Part shown: positions 34,235 to 46,875 of the stretch, piece by piece
How positions within the stretch are numbered: the first letter of the stretch is position 1
Layout of the letters: every line of letters begins with the position of its first letter
NCBI GenBank assembly: GCA_024509875.1
Contig: JAMPIV010004466.1
Span: 95,548-159,547, forward strand
DNA: 64,000 bases
From: Oreohelix idahoensis
Lineage: Eukaryota > Mollusca > Gastropoda > Stylommatophora > Oreohelicidae
Direction: 5' to 3'
Made by a program: the position numbers and the translations under genes
Notes under the pieces: model-generated
Seen by the model: only the letters and a program-made list of their open reading frames with translations
What the model was told of the DNA's origin: nothing
Databases searched by the model: none

Positions 34235-34886
34235 ACAGAGAGAAAATCCATAGCGACAAAATACATTGAGGAACATTACCCACGCAACACCTAGACCATG
34301 CATTCACAGATGGAACAGCAACAAATGCAACAGAAAATGGAGGTCGAGGTGTCTTTCTGAGCTTAAGCACTGTTACACAAAACAAATCTATCAGTTGCAA
34401 CAGGACAATTGTCAAGTAACTTCAGAGCAGAGGCAGAGGCCTTAAAAACTGCAACAGAGGTTATAATGACAGAGGAGACCTCAGAGAGACACATTCCTTT
34501 CTTTACCGATGTACTGTTTAGTAATTGCAACGTTGAAATGCCAAAATAATGCATACCTAGATCAACAAATAGTAGTACCCCACAAACTATCTCAACGATT
34601 CAAAAGAGTTGTGATCCAATGGATCCCATCTCATTGTAATATCACCGGCAATGAAGATAATGCAAGCACGACTTTCGAGGAGGCAAAGAGTTTTATCAGA
34701 ATCAGAAACAGAAACAAATGGGATGCAGAACATCCAGGTCACACACAAAATGATGCTTACTACCAGCTCAAAAGAAGACCTCAAGCAGTAATCTTCATAC
34801 TCCTCACTGGCCAAAACAGATTGAGATACCATCTAGTCAACAAGCTAAACATAGGAAAATATTTTTCTCGTTTTTTTCTCAAATAA
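34235..34886 (+). pseudogene. RNase H domain fragment of a LINE
   Basis: Pieces of one RNase H domain lie in shifting frames: AFTDGTATNATENGG (first Asp), SNFRAEAEALKTAT (Glu), FFTDVLFS (Asp), and in the open frame 34509-34886 VIQWIPSHCNITGNE followed by a tail with GQNRLRYHLVNKLNIG. This order and tail are typical of I- or Jockey-clade LINEs with a C-terminal RNase H. Several frame changes and stops show it is dead. The upstream RT part is absent. Confidence 0.8.
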
Positions 34887-35089
34887 CTTTATCTAATTCT
34901 CTCATTTAGCAGGTCGTTTGTCTCATACTCATAACTAACCCCTTAGAGGGAGAAATAATATATACAATTTAAAAATTAAAGAAAAAACAACTACTGCAGG
35001 GCTCCCTAGTTATAAATACTCTTTACAGCACCACTCAGCAGCTAGAGAATACATGCAGACTCTTCAACTTACCATTGGCTGCAAAAGAG

Positions 35090-35640
35090 CGATGACATCA
35101 GTAGCATTATTGGTTATAGGCTGGAGTGTGAGGTGTCTTGTCTGGTTTACGAGTGTAGGTGAAGTGGACAGGTTCACAACACTGTATACATCGTAAACTT
35201 TTACACGTTTAAGTCTGACGCCACAAGACAGTCACTGTAGTACATAGTCATAGTGTGCATAGTAGTGTGCATACATAAAGTTATTCAATGGATCCTGCAA
35301 ATCCTATGAGCTGATATACCTTGTATATATATTCCAGCTTACAACAGCGTCAGCTTCATATCATAATGTACATAAGTCTAACAAACTCCTCTCTGATGCT
35401 ATCCGATCAGATATGTAAATGAGTTCACCACTGAACGCACGGGAATGGCGTTCCAAGAGTACAGGTCAGATTGACTTTTGTAGATTTTCTAAGTCTAACC
35501 TCGCTGTAGATACCGTCGCTAGCATTGCGAAGTTCAAAGAGCATAGAAACTGTTCTCTGGGCCTAGCATGACCCGTATACATCTAAATCTCAGGTATGAA
35601 GATACCTGAGGAGTAATCTCTAGTAGAAGAACCTCCCCAT
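35090..35640 (-). repeat. LTR fragment related to LTR element 1
   Basis: Collinear with about 5450-6095 of the element 1 LTR (shared blocks such as gatgcta.c.gatcagat, cctaagtctaacc and tcaggtat.aagatacc.g). It is diverged and lacks both ends. Confidence 0.65.
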
Positions 35641-35656
35641 ACTGGCCACCAAAAAT

Positions 35657-36403
35657 GATAAAGGTGGTTTATGGCTGACTACTGGCCACTATGAACGGTA
35701 AGCCACCAATGTTGCAGGTATAAGTCCACAGTCGTTGCTAGTGTGTAGCCATATAAAGTCCCACCCCTATAGACACCAGGTAGGTTATAGGCTGGAGTGT
35801 GAGGTGTCTTGTCTGGTTTATGGGTGCTGGCTGCGAGTGTAGGTGATGTGGTTTCACAGGTTCACAACACATGTGGTATGACATGAAAAGTCATAGAAGG
35901 GTGTAAACTGCTATTGACGTTTTCCATCGTTTATTTTCTGACGCCACAAGACAGGTACTGTACATCGATTTTACATAAGTCATAGTCACTGTAGTACATA
36001 GTAGTGTGCATAAAATCCCATGACCGGAAGATTTCTCCAACTCACTTAAAGTTTAGACATGCGCAGAACGCAAACACCTGAGTAAGACTCAAAACGAGAC
36101 GGTGTATGAGACATTCCAGGCAAAGATATAACGAAATCACGCCTTATATGGACAGGCAATAAAACATCAACTCTGGTTTCAATCATTCCAAGAAACAGTT
36201 GACCGACGCTACCATATAAGGAGAATGACCTGACATCGATCGAAAAAATGGACCGGCGAGTCAGGACACAAGAGAAGGTAACCACCATTGAAAATGTAAT
36301 CACAGTCAAACAAGAGTTATTTACCTTCGACCAAGAAAAAATTACAGTGTACAATTCAGGCAAGTTAATTATACAAAGTCCTAGAAAAATTATGTGCGTA
36401 ACA
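35657..36403 (-). repeat. Internally deleted LTR related to element 1, with adjoining primer site
   Basis: Starts tgataaaggtgg and ends tgcgtaaca, the same termini as the element 1 LTRs. It contains the beginning (to about 36020) and the final third (36040-36403) but lacks the middle. Next to it, on the minus strand, TGGTGGCCAGTATGGGG (35639-35655) matches the primer-site position of element 1, so this was a 5' LTR. No coding region remains. Confidence 0.65.
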
Positions 36404-36884
36404 AACAGTCTTACAGGAAATGTTCTATCCTTTGTTTGTCTTGGCCATGTGTCTGCCTGCCCGCTTTTAAAATGTTTAACGATGTCATTAGAGTCTGTAG
36501 GGGTCGGGTCTGAGTGTGATAATTATCACCTGATCTCTTCTTGATATGGAGCAGCATGCTTCTATGACAGAATGTGAAACCGTGTAGTGTGCGTTGTGGC
36601 GGGAAATTTATGCTGTAATTTGTGTGTGCTCATGCCCCGATCTTTGATGCACGAGAACATTGTCTCATTGTTCCTGAAGACACAACCTCCATCAGCGTCC
36701 TTCTTCGCACTAAGCACTGCTGCTGTTACTTCAGCCAGTACTATTACAATTACCCTAATACTAAGGACAGTCCCATCACAACTCCTGCCAGAGTCATTTC
36801 ATATTACTGCCTAGACTTCGCTTTCAATCTCTGCTTTCATTGTACTTGGATGCATTACTGCTATTACTAATGCGTGTGCGACAG
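36404..36884. other. Unassigned sequence
   Basis: No recognisable gene. It becomes rich in ACT/GCT triplets towards the microsatellite. Confidence 0.4.
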
Positions 36885-37455
36885 CTTCCACTACTGCTGT
36901 TACTGCTACTAGTACTAGTACTTTAACCACTATTACGTCTACATATAATTGTTTATCTTTTTTTCTTATTCAGCTAATGAAGAAACTACTACCAGGATAA
37001 CCCTTACCACTACCACTACTTCTATCATCACTTGCTTCTTTTCAGTTTTATCTTTGACTACCATTACGCAAGCAAAAACATTTCTTTTCACTACTGCCTC
37101 TGCTATTACTACTGTTACTACTACTACTATTACTATTACCTCTATTATTCCTCCTCTTCCTACTAATATTACTACTGCTACTACTATCACTACTACTCCT
37201 ACTACTACAACTACCACTACTACTGCCACTCTTACTACTACTATTACTACTAACACTACTCCTCCTCCTCCTACTAATACAACTAATACTACGACCACTA
37301 CTACTACCACTACTACTACCACTACTACTACTGCTCCTACTAATACTACTGCTACCACTACTACTTCCACTACCACTACTACTACTAATACTACTATTTC
37401 TACTACCACTACAACCACCACCATTAGTACTACTACTAGCAGTAACTATTATCAC
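36885..37455. repeat. Imperfect (ACT/ACC)n trinucleotide repeat
   Basis: About 570 bp dominated by act, acc, gct and aat triplets. Open frames on both strands (Thr-rich, Val-rich, Ser-rich) are consequences of the period of three. Confidence 0.9.
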
Positions 37456-38397
37456 TAATACTGACAAAATCATTTCTCTTTTACGTCTTTAATTTTTTCA
37501 GATGTGCAGATTCTTCGCCTAGTTAGAAAATTCTAGTAAACTTATAATCGGATATTACTGTATATTTTCCGTTGATAAGATTTTAAATATGCCACAGTTG
37601 TTTTCTATAGAAATGTTTATTGCTGATAAGCAAAGATAGCGAGTTTACGTGTCAGTAATCGTGTTTATTTGAGTTAGATTAAGACATGAAACCAAATGGT
37701 CAACAAAAACAAATGGAAAGCTGCACTATCCACTCTGTAACAACCGATAACGAACAATATAAAAAAAAATCATACGGACACATATTAACAGTCCATGTCC
37801 AGCGAATGTAAGTTAATGTCGTGATTTAACATCAACAGCTTCTGTTGTTTCCAAAAACAGCCATTACAAGTCATGGAAAAAAAAAACACGGTAATTAGAA
37901 ATGCCGTTACACAGAAGAATATAATGAACCAAATTACCGCTAAAATTAATAAAGACAGTGGTTCTAAAGGTGCTAGAGTGCACGGAAAAATTTATGATAT
38001 ACATTATAAAGACACAAAAAACTTTTTAAATACCTTTTTTTTGTTTCTTGAAAGATCAAAGTTATATCACGCTGTGACTACTTGGTTTTAAAAATGTTAA
38101 AATAGGATATATAAGACAACATATAGAGACAAAACTAGACAGTCTTTTGTCATCATCCTTATCTTTACTTTACAACTCACCATGAAACGTAGACTTTCAA
38201 TCACCTTTTCTTCCATTCGTCTTAACTTTAAAAGCTAGAGTAATAAAGTACTTTATTCGTCTTAATTTTAAAAGCTAGAGTTATGTACTAGTCCAGTCGT
38301 CTTAATTTTTACCGACGATAATCAACAGTGTGACAGAAGTATGAATTAGTCATTAGGATTGCATTATATTAGCAAATTTATGTAAACCATGCGTCTA
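37456..38397. other. Unassigned AT-rich sequence
   Basis: A short imperfect repeat lies at about 38212-38310: three copies of cgtctta(a/c)tttt, two of them followed by aaaagctagagt. Nothing else is recognised. Confidence 0.4.
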
Positions 38398-39381
38398 TCA
38401 CATATATCGTAATCCGATGTAATCTACGGTAACAATACTTACAATGGCCAGCCATTCCTGAAGCAGAAATGCAGTCAGCTGGGCAACATCCATTGGCAGG
38501 GGGTGATTTGTTGACAATCTTCGACCAAGGACATCCCAGAGGTGCTCAATCGGAGAAAGGTCAGGTGAATGAGCTGGCCACGCCATCCTGATGATCCCAT
38601 GTCGCTGAATAAACTCATTCACCACACGAGCTCGATGGGGTCGAGCGTTATCATCTTGGAGGATGGCATTACCACCTATGGCCTCCAGAGCAGGTTGAAC
38701 AATTGGTCTCAAGATTTCGTTCTGGTATCTTGGGCTGGTCAAGTTGCCTTGGATGATGTAGAGTGGGGTCCTGCCGTGTCTGTAGAAGCCTCCCCAGACC
38801 ATGACCGAACCCCTACCATAACGATCCACCTCTCGAATTGTGTCATCAGTAAATCGCTCTCCTGGTCGTCTCCAAACTCGAATCCTGCCATCATTGAATG
38901 ACACAGTGAAGGGAGATTCATCAGTGAAGAGAACTTGACTCCATTGTTGCCTTGTCCATCGGATGTGCTCGCGACACCAAGCAACACGAGCTCTGCGATG
39001 AGCAGGAGTAAGAGGGATTCTGACTGCAGGACGTCGAGCAGCCAGTCCAAATTTATGTAAACGTCTGCGAATGGTGCTTTTACTGACATTAACGTTTACA
39101 GTTTGTCTCAGCTGACATCTTAGAGTGGAACAAGTCACTGTTCGATGGCGCAGGGCTAACAACAAGAGGTACCGGTCATCATGTTTATTGGTGCATCTAG
39201 GGCGACATGGCCGGTGGCGATCCTCCACACTTCCTGTGGCCTGAAATCTCTCCCAAATTCTTTGGATAGTATAGTGTGACACTGCAAGCCGTCTAGCAAC
39301 CTCACGGACAGATAAACCACTTTCAACCCACGCTATAGCCCTCATTCTTTGTAAGGTGTCAAGACTTCTTCTCGGTGGCAT
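38398..39381 (-). pseudogene. Tc1 transposase (DD34E), C-terminus replaced
   Basis: I take the start at 39381 (MPPRRSLD) rather than the upstream in-frame ATG at 39465, because family proteins begin with this basic segment. Two N-terminal helix-turn-helix domains follow (LSVREVARRLAVSHYTIQRIW and the second with SKSTIRRRLHKFGL). The catalytic domain has LFTDESPF, then LQDDNARPH, then SPIEHLWD, with 34 residues between the second Asp and the Glu. That DD34E spacing defines the Tc1 group. After EWLAI the sequence departs from the family and ends in about 15 unrelated codons. No internal stop is present. Confidence 0.9.
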
Positions 39382-39748
39382 GGTTTTTGCAAGTGATGAA
39401 ACTACCCTAAGTCTGCTGATTGTAAAACAAATTAAGAATGAACTTTGTTCACGAAAAGTCGCCATTGCACGTGAATGTCAATCAGCACGATTACTTCACC
39501 TGTTTGGTTGTACGGAAGTTTGAAAAAAAAAAACAGATTAAAAATGTGAATTTATGGTCAGCAAAGCAAATTTCACGTGATCACCATGGTTGTCGGTGAG
39601 TTGTTTTTATGCTTAACGTGCATAGAGGACTGTCAGAGGAAAATATTGCACCAATTTTTACTAAAAACTTCCTTCATTTAATCATTCTATGCGCTTATAT
39701 AAAAGTGTATTGAAAATAATAGGGTGGCCCTTGACTTTTGACGAGTAG
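38430..39748 (-). mobile_element. Tc1-type transposon, one end missing
   Basis: The 5' end (right side) is present. The last bases before tata read, on the minus strand, tactactcgtcaaaagtcaa then gggccaccc, a Tc1-like terminus beside a TA dinucleotide. No matching inverted terminus is found left of the gene. The transposase also loses family similarity at about 38440, so the left end has been deleted. Confidence 0.75.
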
Positions 39749-39809
39749 TATATTAGGACTGATAGTAAGGAACGTGTTAGTAGAGCAAATAAACATACAA
39801 TGACATTAC

Positions 39810-40400
39810 AGTAAGAATACAAAAGCCTAGAAGAACTTTCATTGCATTTGGAAATATATGGAGATCAAGAGAAGTCAAGTTCAGCACAAAAATCAGAATA
39901 TTCAGTTCAAATGTCAAGTCAAACCTATTGTCATGGCTCTGAAACATGGAAAACAGCAACCAAAAAGCTAGAGACTATCATGAATGAATGTTTGTGCAGA
40001 ATAGAAAGATTGAAGTGGTATGACAAGATCACTGATGTGGAACTGATGACAAGATCACTGATGTGGAACTGATGACAAGATCACTAATGTGGAACTGATG
40101 ACAAGATCACTGATGTGGAACTGATGACAAGATCACTGATGTGGAACTGATGACAAGATCACTGATGTGGAACTGATGACAAGATCACTGATGTGGAACT
40201 GGTGACAAGAACCAGACAAGTGCTAGTGAAACAAGAAAAGAGAAGACGCTGGAGATAGATAGGACACCCACTGAGAATACTTGTTGGTAGCATAACCAGG
40301 CAGTGAGTGTTCTAGAATACTCAGGGTAAGAGAGGTAGAGGAACTGTAAAGAACACGCGGACAAGAGATATGGAAGGTTGAAGTAACATGGACAACAGAT
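39810..40400 (+). pseudogene. LINE C-terminal fragment interrupted by a satellite
   Basis: Two overlapping frames give the RT thumb (NIWRSREVKFSTKIRIFSSN, then after a frame change CHGSETWKTATKKLETIMNE). After the 26-bp array an Arg-rich segment follows with RRRWR. It is a third LINE type, different from A and B, and only the last quarter of the ORF is present. Confidence 0.65.
40021..40203. repeat. 26-bp tandem repeat, 7 copies
   Basis: The unit tgacaagatcactgatgtgg plus aactga is repeated seven times with one or two substitutions. It arose from a segment of the LINE fragment that codes for DKITDVEL. Confidence 0.95.
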
Positions 40401-40420
40401 CTGGAAGGTTGAAGTAACAA

Positions 40421-42450
40421 TGTGTTGCTGTCGTTTTTGACGGTTTCATAAGACGTAAATCTATTTAATATTTTTTGATGATCTAAGGTAGAGAACTATA
40501 TGTTAACTCCCTGGGACAGGTTGATTTGTGGTTATCTTCCCTTTGTTTTATTCTTTGTGTTGACCTGTCTTAAGTCGGGGGGTTCTCAGATCTGTTCTGT
40601 CTACGCATGCGCAAGTTTCGAGCGCGAACGGATAGACTTCCTGTCTGGGAGGGCTGATTTGAGTTCTGACCGGACTAAGATGTCCGTGGTACTTCTCTGC
40701 GTTATCTGGGGGAAAGATGGTCTTCGGTGTGACTGTGATGTTAGTGATTCTCCCCAGAGTTATTCTGTTCGTCAAGAATGACGACAGTTGTTATCTGTGT
40801 ATTTCTTGGATTCTGTCAAAGGTAAAAGAAACATTATTATTACGCCTAGATTGCAGAACATTTTGTCTCAACCTGTGAGTACAGCTCACAGTTCTTTGAA
40901 ATGCAAGAGTCCATTATGTGTGCTAGATGTAGCCAACTAAGACTATTCGTCTAACTATTATAAAGAAGCCCAGTGGAGAGAGATTATTATGAAAAACCGT
41001 ATGTTAACGGTATGTTTGGACATGGATGATTATGCCTGCCCATGAAGAATACACAGTTGTTCATGTTATTATAGAGGCCCGATATTACAGCCGATATCTC
41101 TGAGCAGAAGAAGAAGTGTCTGGCGTGTGAAGCCAGATGAAGTCTTGACTTTCATTAAACAAGTTCATAGACTTTGATATTAAGCAACTGGAACCGCCTT
41201 TGTCGAGCAGTGTATTTGTTAAAAGACTACCTGACGCGTTTAGACAGGGGCCCTGAGATACAGTATGAACGAACGTCAACTGTCAAGCCAGCTCTACTAG
41301 CATCTTACACATGAGCTATGCAAGATTTCCGATGCTTGATATTATAATCATTATCACACATGAAATGTCCATGATCCTTTGTGCTATTGACTGTGTCGTC
41401 TGTCAGCGTACTGTTGCCGTAATAAATGTTGAAGAAAAAGTCATCTGCATTATCCACGTCTATGACTTCTACTTGTGGTGGAGTGAGTTTGTGGTGTAGA
41501 TGAATAAGAGCCTATACGACTTCGTGTTCACGATCTGCTGTCTCCTACACACACACCTTTACTCTCTACCACATCCTACAACGAGTACTACGCTCCTGAA
41601 CAACATGTATGCTGTTATGTGTGTGTATGTCTGCACTATGCCCTGGCAGCGCCTCACGCTGCTGACCTAAATACACCGCAACACTGAACTGTCCAGGCAC
41701 GACCTTTTCCACGAAACAGGCATTTAATATCTTTAACATCTGGAAATTAGATTTTAACACAATGACAGACCTTGAGTTGATGGCTCGTGACAGGGCGTCT
41801 TGGGATGCATTTGTTAAAGGCATATGCCCCTAGGGGAGTTGAAATATAGAGAGAAATAAACAGCTGGACACACACGTTCCTGGCCGGACAAGAAAATGAA
41901 CCCAGAAAATTGAGACAGATTAGCGTGACTGCATGAGATAAAAAACACCTGATAAGAAGATCCTCCACATGATACCACACGGTGGAAGCGAGTAAAGAAA
42001 AAAAACACATATAAATAAAATTGTCCTCATCCAGGTATTACTTTCTTTAACGGTTAAATAATTAGATGATGGAAGAATTAAACTGCTCTATCAGGCATAT
42101 CTTAAGTGGCGGTTAATATTAGGTTGTTCAATTTGTTAACTGTAACACAGAAAACAAGTGTATACAGACGCCACGCCTGTAAGAGCATATGATTGGCTTC
42201 AGCTGAGAGTTTCTGAAAGGGAACAACTGATGAGGTGGTTCCACACATCTAGATCGCAATTTGTATTTATTTCTCATACGCCATACTCCACTTAATTTGT
42301 TCAACATAAATCACACCTAAAGCTCTTTTATATTTGGAGATGTGCCCTAATATAACCGACTAGGTTGAACGGGACGTGCCTCGCCAAAACGAGGCAAAAC
42401 TTTAAAGAAAAAAAAAAAACTTAATTAGTTGTCTACAGTGAATGTCCATC
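40421..42450. other. Unassigned intergenic sequence
   Basis: No family motif on either strand. Open frames reach about 93 codons at most. A small hairpin (gcctcg-ccaaaa-cgaggc) lies near 42378-42395. Confidence 0.4.
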
Positions 42451-42551
42451 ATTTATTTCAGTTGTTACATTTATTTCAGTTGTTACATTTATTTCAGTTG
42501 TTACATTTATTTCAGTTGTTACATTTATTTCAGTTGTTACATTTATTTCAA
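42451..42551. repeat. 18-bp tandem repeat, 5.6 copies
   Basis: Five exact copies of atttatttcagttgttac and a partial sixth. Confidence 0.95.
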
Positions 42552-43805
42552 CATTATTATGCCAGTTTATCTCCTAAAACATTTTTGTTTCGTTTATAGC
42601 GTTGTTCCCTCCTGCATACCCCGAATACTGCCTTCTCGAAAGTTATGAAAATATTGGTGTGCCTCTTAATTGTAACATCTCGTGGTTGTGAAAAAGTTAT
42701 GGAAGAAAGGAAACTACAATATTTGTCCGCTTTAGTTCTTAAAATTCGTTCATATCTGGCTTTACGTTTCAGTATACAGTACCATATTTGATTCAACTCG
42801 ACAAAAACAAACACTAAATGTTTACATATCGAGTGTCACATTTGAATATTCGTTTGGACACACACAGTTACCCTCGCAACACAGGCCTTAACACCCACTT
42901 ACACAGAGTATTCGTGTATCAAGACAAAGACTTCTCTTCATTCGTTTGTATTATTGACTGTTGCTTGCTGTAAACATCAGTATAACAACGTTATGCATTA
43001 TATTGTTTAGATGCAGTTTTTCTTTTGTAAGTCAATAAAGAGAAATGAAAGCACAAACGTAATGTACTTCTTATTTGACACACAGAATGTAAATTTTTTT
43101 TTTTTTTTTTTTTCGTACGCCCGCTAATACTCGAGGCAAAATCTCAGGTTATTATTAATGTCTAACCTGACATTGATTTTACGTGAGAATCCCTTTTTTC
43201 TTGTACAGAGACAGGTGTCCCTCGCCATTCAGGCAGATACTCGCCGATTTCGGAGGTACCCATTAGAGCTGGGTCGGCTCAGGAGAATGTAAATGAAGCT
43301 GTCCAAACACAATGAAGGGTTGTATATTTCATTTATTATATGCAACAGTGAACATTCGTAGAATAAAGACAGACGTAACCACACCTGCCTTCCAGGATCT
43401 TCAATTCCTAACATTCCTCGAGATCAAACTTCGAGGGGATGGGGGGGAGGGGGGGGGGAAGGGGGAGGGGGAAACTGGATATTGAAAAGGAAAAGAGACT
43501 AACGATAACACTGACAAACAGCATTTTTCTTTCTTATATAAGAATAAGTTTTCTTAGGTCAGTTTCTTGCGCTGATTTCAAATTTGAAATCCGTTTATCT
43601 CTATCACGTCGGGTTCTTAAGATATTTGTGAATAAATATATTTTTGGGAAACCGTTATTTGCTCCGTTTCATTTTTACTATATAACTTTTTAAAAATTAA
43701 TAAAATGCAAAATAATTCTACTTTTTATACTGCTAAAAGATGCATGACATATGTTACGTTATATTTCAAATAGTTACTGTATTTTGAAATAATTCCGAGT
43801 GAAAT
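42552..43805. other. Unassigned intergenic sequence
   Basis: Contains a run of about 22 T (near 43093-43114) and a G-rich tract (43436-43474). No gene is supported. Confidence 0.4.
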
Positions 43806-45498
43806 ATGGCTTCTAGAAGTTGTAGAAATTCGGCTGATCTGTTCTGTTACGTGTGCGGATATTTTACCGATCGTGTTCACCAGAAAAACTTTACACCATT
43901 GCTAAAGAAAGCATATGAACTTTATTTCGATTCGAAAGTTGATGATGCAAATAAATCTTGGAAGCCAAATGCAGTTTGTTCGACTTGTGCAAATACATTG
44001 GCAGGTTTGTTACGAAAATCGCCGAAGCATAAGTCGATGCCTTTTGGAGTGCCAGTAATATGGCGTGAACCGACAAATCACGCTACTGATTGTTACTTCT
44101 GCTTGACAAATATCTATGGTTTCACTTTTAAAACTAGAAAGTCTGTGGTTTATCCAAATATTGAATCGGTTTCGAAACCAGTGCCTCATGATCCAATCAC
44201 GTGTCCGATCCCAGTTCCACCAGAACAATATCCGTTGGACGTGAATGAACCATCAGAAGGTGATAGTTTACCTGCTTTAGAAACTAATTCTGACTTGGAT
44301 TATATACCGGTGAATGATGGTGTTCACTTAATTAACCATTCAGAACTTTCAGATCTAATACGTGATCTCGCTCTCACCAAAGGACAAGCGGAATTACTCG
44401 GTTCGCGACTCAAAGAATGGAATCTTTTAGCGCCCAATACTCCGATATCTAAATTTCGCCATAGACACAGAGAACTTGTTCAATACTTTGAGATGGATGA
44501 TGACATTTGCTATTGCAAAGATGTAAAAGGTCTAATGGTGCACCTCGGTCATGAGCACATAGTCAACGAATGGCGACTTTTCATCGACTCTTCCAAGACT
44601 AGTCTAAAAGCCGTGTTATTGCATAATGGAAATTTATTTTCATCAATTCCAGTCGCCTACTCTGTTCATATGAAAGAAACTTATGACAATATGGCTATAC
44701 TTTTGGCAAAAATAAAGTACAATGACTACCAATGGCGGATTTGTGGAGACCTAAAGGTCATTGCAATTCTCACGGGCATGCAGACTGGTATACTAAATTT
44801 TGTTGCTTCCTATGTGAATGGGACAGCCGCAACAGACAGGAACATTATGCAAGAAAGGTGTGGCCTATCAGGGATCATATGCAGCTCGGGCATAAAAATG
44901 TAATACACGAGCCATTAGTTAACAAAGACAGCATCATTTTACCACCGTTACATATAAAGTTGGGGCTCATGAAGTGTTTCATAAAAGCGTTAGATAAAAC
45001 GAGCAAAGCTTTCACTTATCTTCGAGAAAAGTTTCCGCAAATTAGCGATGCAAAGATAAAGGAAGGTATCTTTGTAGGACCTCAGATTAGGAAAGTTATT
45101 GCAGACAAACAATTCGAGAACTTGTTACATGGTAGTGAACTTCGCGCATGGATGGCATTCAAATCGATCGTCGATAACTTTCTGGGAAATCACAAATCTG
45201 TCGACTATGTGCATATTGTTAAGCAGTGCATAGATGCATACAGAATTATGGGCTGTAACATGTCCCTCAAAATCCATTTGCTCGATTCGCATCTTGACTT
45301 TTTTTCCCTGACAACCTTGGCGAAGTCAGCGATGAACATGGAGAACGATTCCATCAAGATATCGCCGTAATGGAGTCACGTTATCATGGACGGTGGAGTG
45401 TGACCATGCTTGCCGATTATTGTTGGATGCTTCATCGCGATGTACCACATGCCATTCACCGACGAAAGTCGACTGCAAAGAAATTCAAGCCTACATAA
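43806..45498 (+). pseudogene. Uncharacterised high-copy invertebrate protein family member, two frame breaks
   Basis: The ATG at 43806 begins MASRSCRNSADLFCYVCG. Cys pairs at 14/17 and 58/61 suggest an N-terminal zinc-binding module, and a second CYFC lies at 96-99. The conserved core has FIDSSKTSLKAVLLHNG (Asp261) and ICGDLKVIA (Asp315). The frame breaks near 44788; the next frame (44732-45370) continues with KFCCFLCEWDSR, PPLHIKLGLMK and IKEGIFVGPQIR. It breaks again at a seven-T run (45299-45305), after which EHGERFHQD and a final YCWMLHRDVP segment are readable, with the stop at 45496-45498. I recognise this layout as a family of unknown function present in many copies in arthropod, cnidarian and mollusc genomes; it probably belongs to a mobile element. 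Confidence 0.75.
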
Positions 45499-45696
45499 CT
45501 GTTATACTTCTTGTACAAATGATGTTGTAATACTGTATGCGTTGTTAAAAAACTTCAATTGCGTATTTCTAGAGATCCCGACCTGATAGAGAAAAACGGT
45601 TTGCAGATTTAAAAACAGCGCATTAAAATTGACCAGAAAAACATAGAAATGTTAGAGAAAGAAAAAAAAAGTTTTTTTTTGTTAGTCAGTGTAATT

Positions 45697-45817
45697 AGAC
45701 GGTGTTTGATGATACGACAGTTCAAGTAGACGGTGTTTGATGATACGACAGTTCAAGTAGACGGTGTTTGATGATACGAGACAGTTCAAGTAGACGGTGT
45801 TTGATGATGCGACAGTG
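45697..45817. repeat. 31-bp tandem repeat, about 4 copies
   Basis: Unit agacggtgtttgatgatacg plus acagttcaagt, at 45697, 45728, 45759 (with a 2-base insertion) and 45792 (partial). Confidence 0.92.
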
Positions 45818-46875
45818 ATTTATGATTCAACAATTCTTATGAAAGTACTTCACTCTAATAGCGGTGGCAATTTAACGTTGCAACTTTATTTACATAAATA
45901 AAGTAAAGAAATGTTAATAGATATGCACAACTGTCCCTTGAAGTTGACCGATTTGTACAGCAAGAAATTCAATTTAATGATTCATAAAATGTCTTGCTCT
46001 CACGTTCATACTTGCTGTTTTAGTAGTTCTTGTTGTTATGGTGGTCACGAATTGAAAAAAAAGCATTCTGTCAATTGTTCCTGCCGTCTAGATTTTACAT
46101 TTATGTGATATCATTTTGTGTCTCTAACATTTTGATACAATTCTTCTGACTCTGTGTCTGATTTCTTCTGTGCTCTGCTTTGCGTTTCTTGGAATGACTG
46201 GCTTAACCGCCAGGGGGGATAATTTTAGCCAAAGTTTATTATTTCCTACTCGTTAGGCTGACAACTGGTCTACTATTTCCTAGTTTACCTGACTAGCTAC
46301 TGTCTATTGTTCTTCTCTCGTATTAAATAGTCTATCAATTATTTGGAAGACTCAACGTACCTCGTGCACTTGGAAAATATACACATTTTCTGTATTGGTC
46401 CCACTGACAATCTTGTCTACAGAAATATATAATGAACGGTCATCTATAATTGTGGTGTACAAACGATTAAGGGGCTAGACAAAGTTTTATACTTTTCTGT
46501 CATCACAGAAGCTACCCAATGACATGGGCTTTTTATCCGATGATACCCCAAAATTGCGCTTGCCACTACTCGTATATCTTTTAACACAAGCAAACTTGCT
46601 TCCTAACGCTAATCACGTTTCAGATCTGACTGACTATATTTTGTAAAACGATTTCCAACGATAACTATTTCCCGAACATTCTAGAACAAAACAGTTCACT
46701 CGAAATATAAATATCCCGTGCAAGCTTAACTTCGGTCAGCTAGCCAACCCAGAAATTGCAAACTAAAAACATGACTTTTTCTCAAGGGGCGTAAAACATT
46801 ACTGTTGATGGATAACGCCCTTTGGTTATAAATTATATAATGGATTTTCACCCTTTGGTTTAAAATATAAGTCTG
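45818..46875. other. Unassigned intergenic sequence
   Basis: No recognisable gene or repeat apart from short AT-rich runs. It includes an unsupported Cys-rich 65-codon frame at 45911. Confidence 0.4.

Noticed and set aside
36949..37473. Thr-rich, Ser-rich and Val-rich frames
   Set aside because: Artefact of the ACT/ACC trinucleotide repeat, open on both strands.
39382..39465. Upstream in-frame ATG of the Tc1 transposase
   Set aside because: The extra 28 residues are unlike the family N-terminus; MPPRRS at 39381 fits better.
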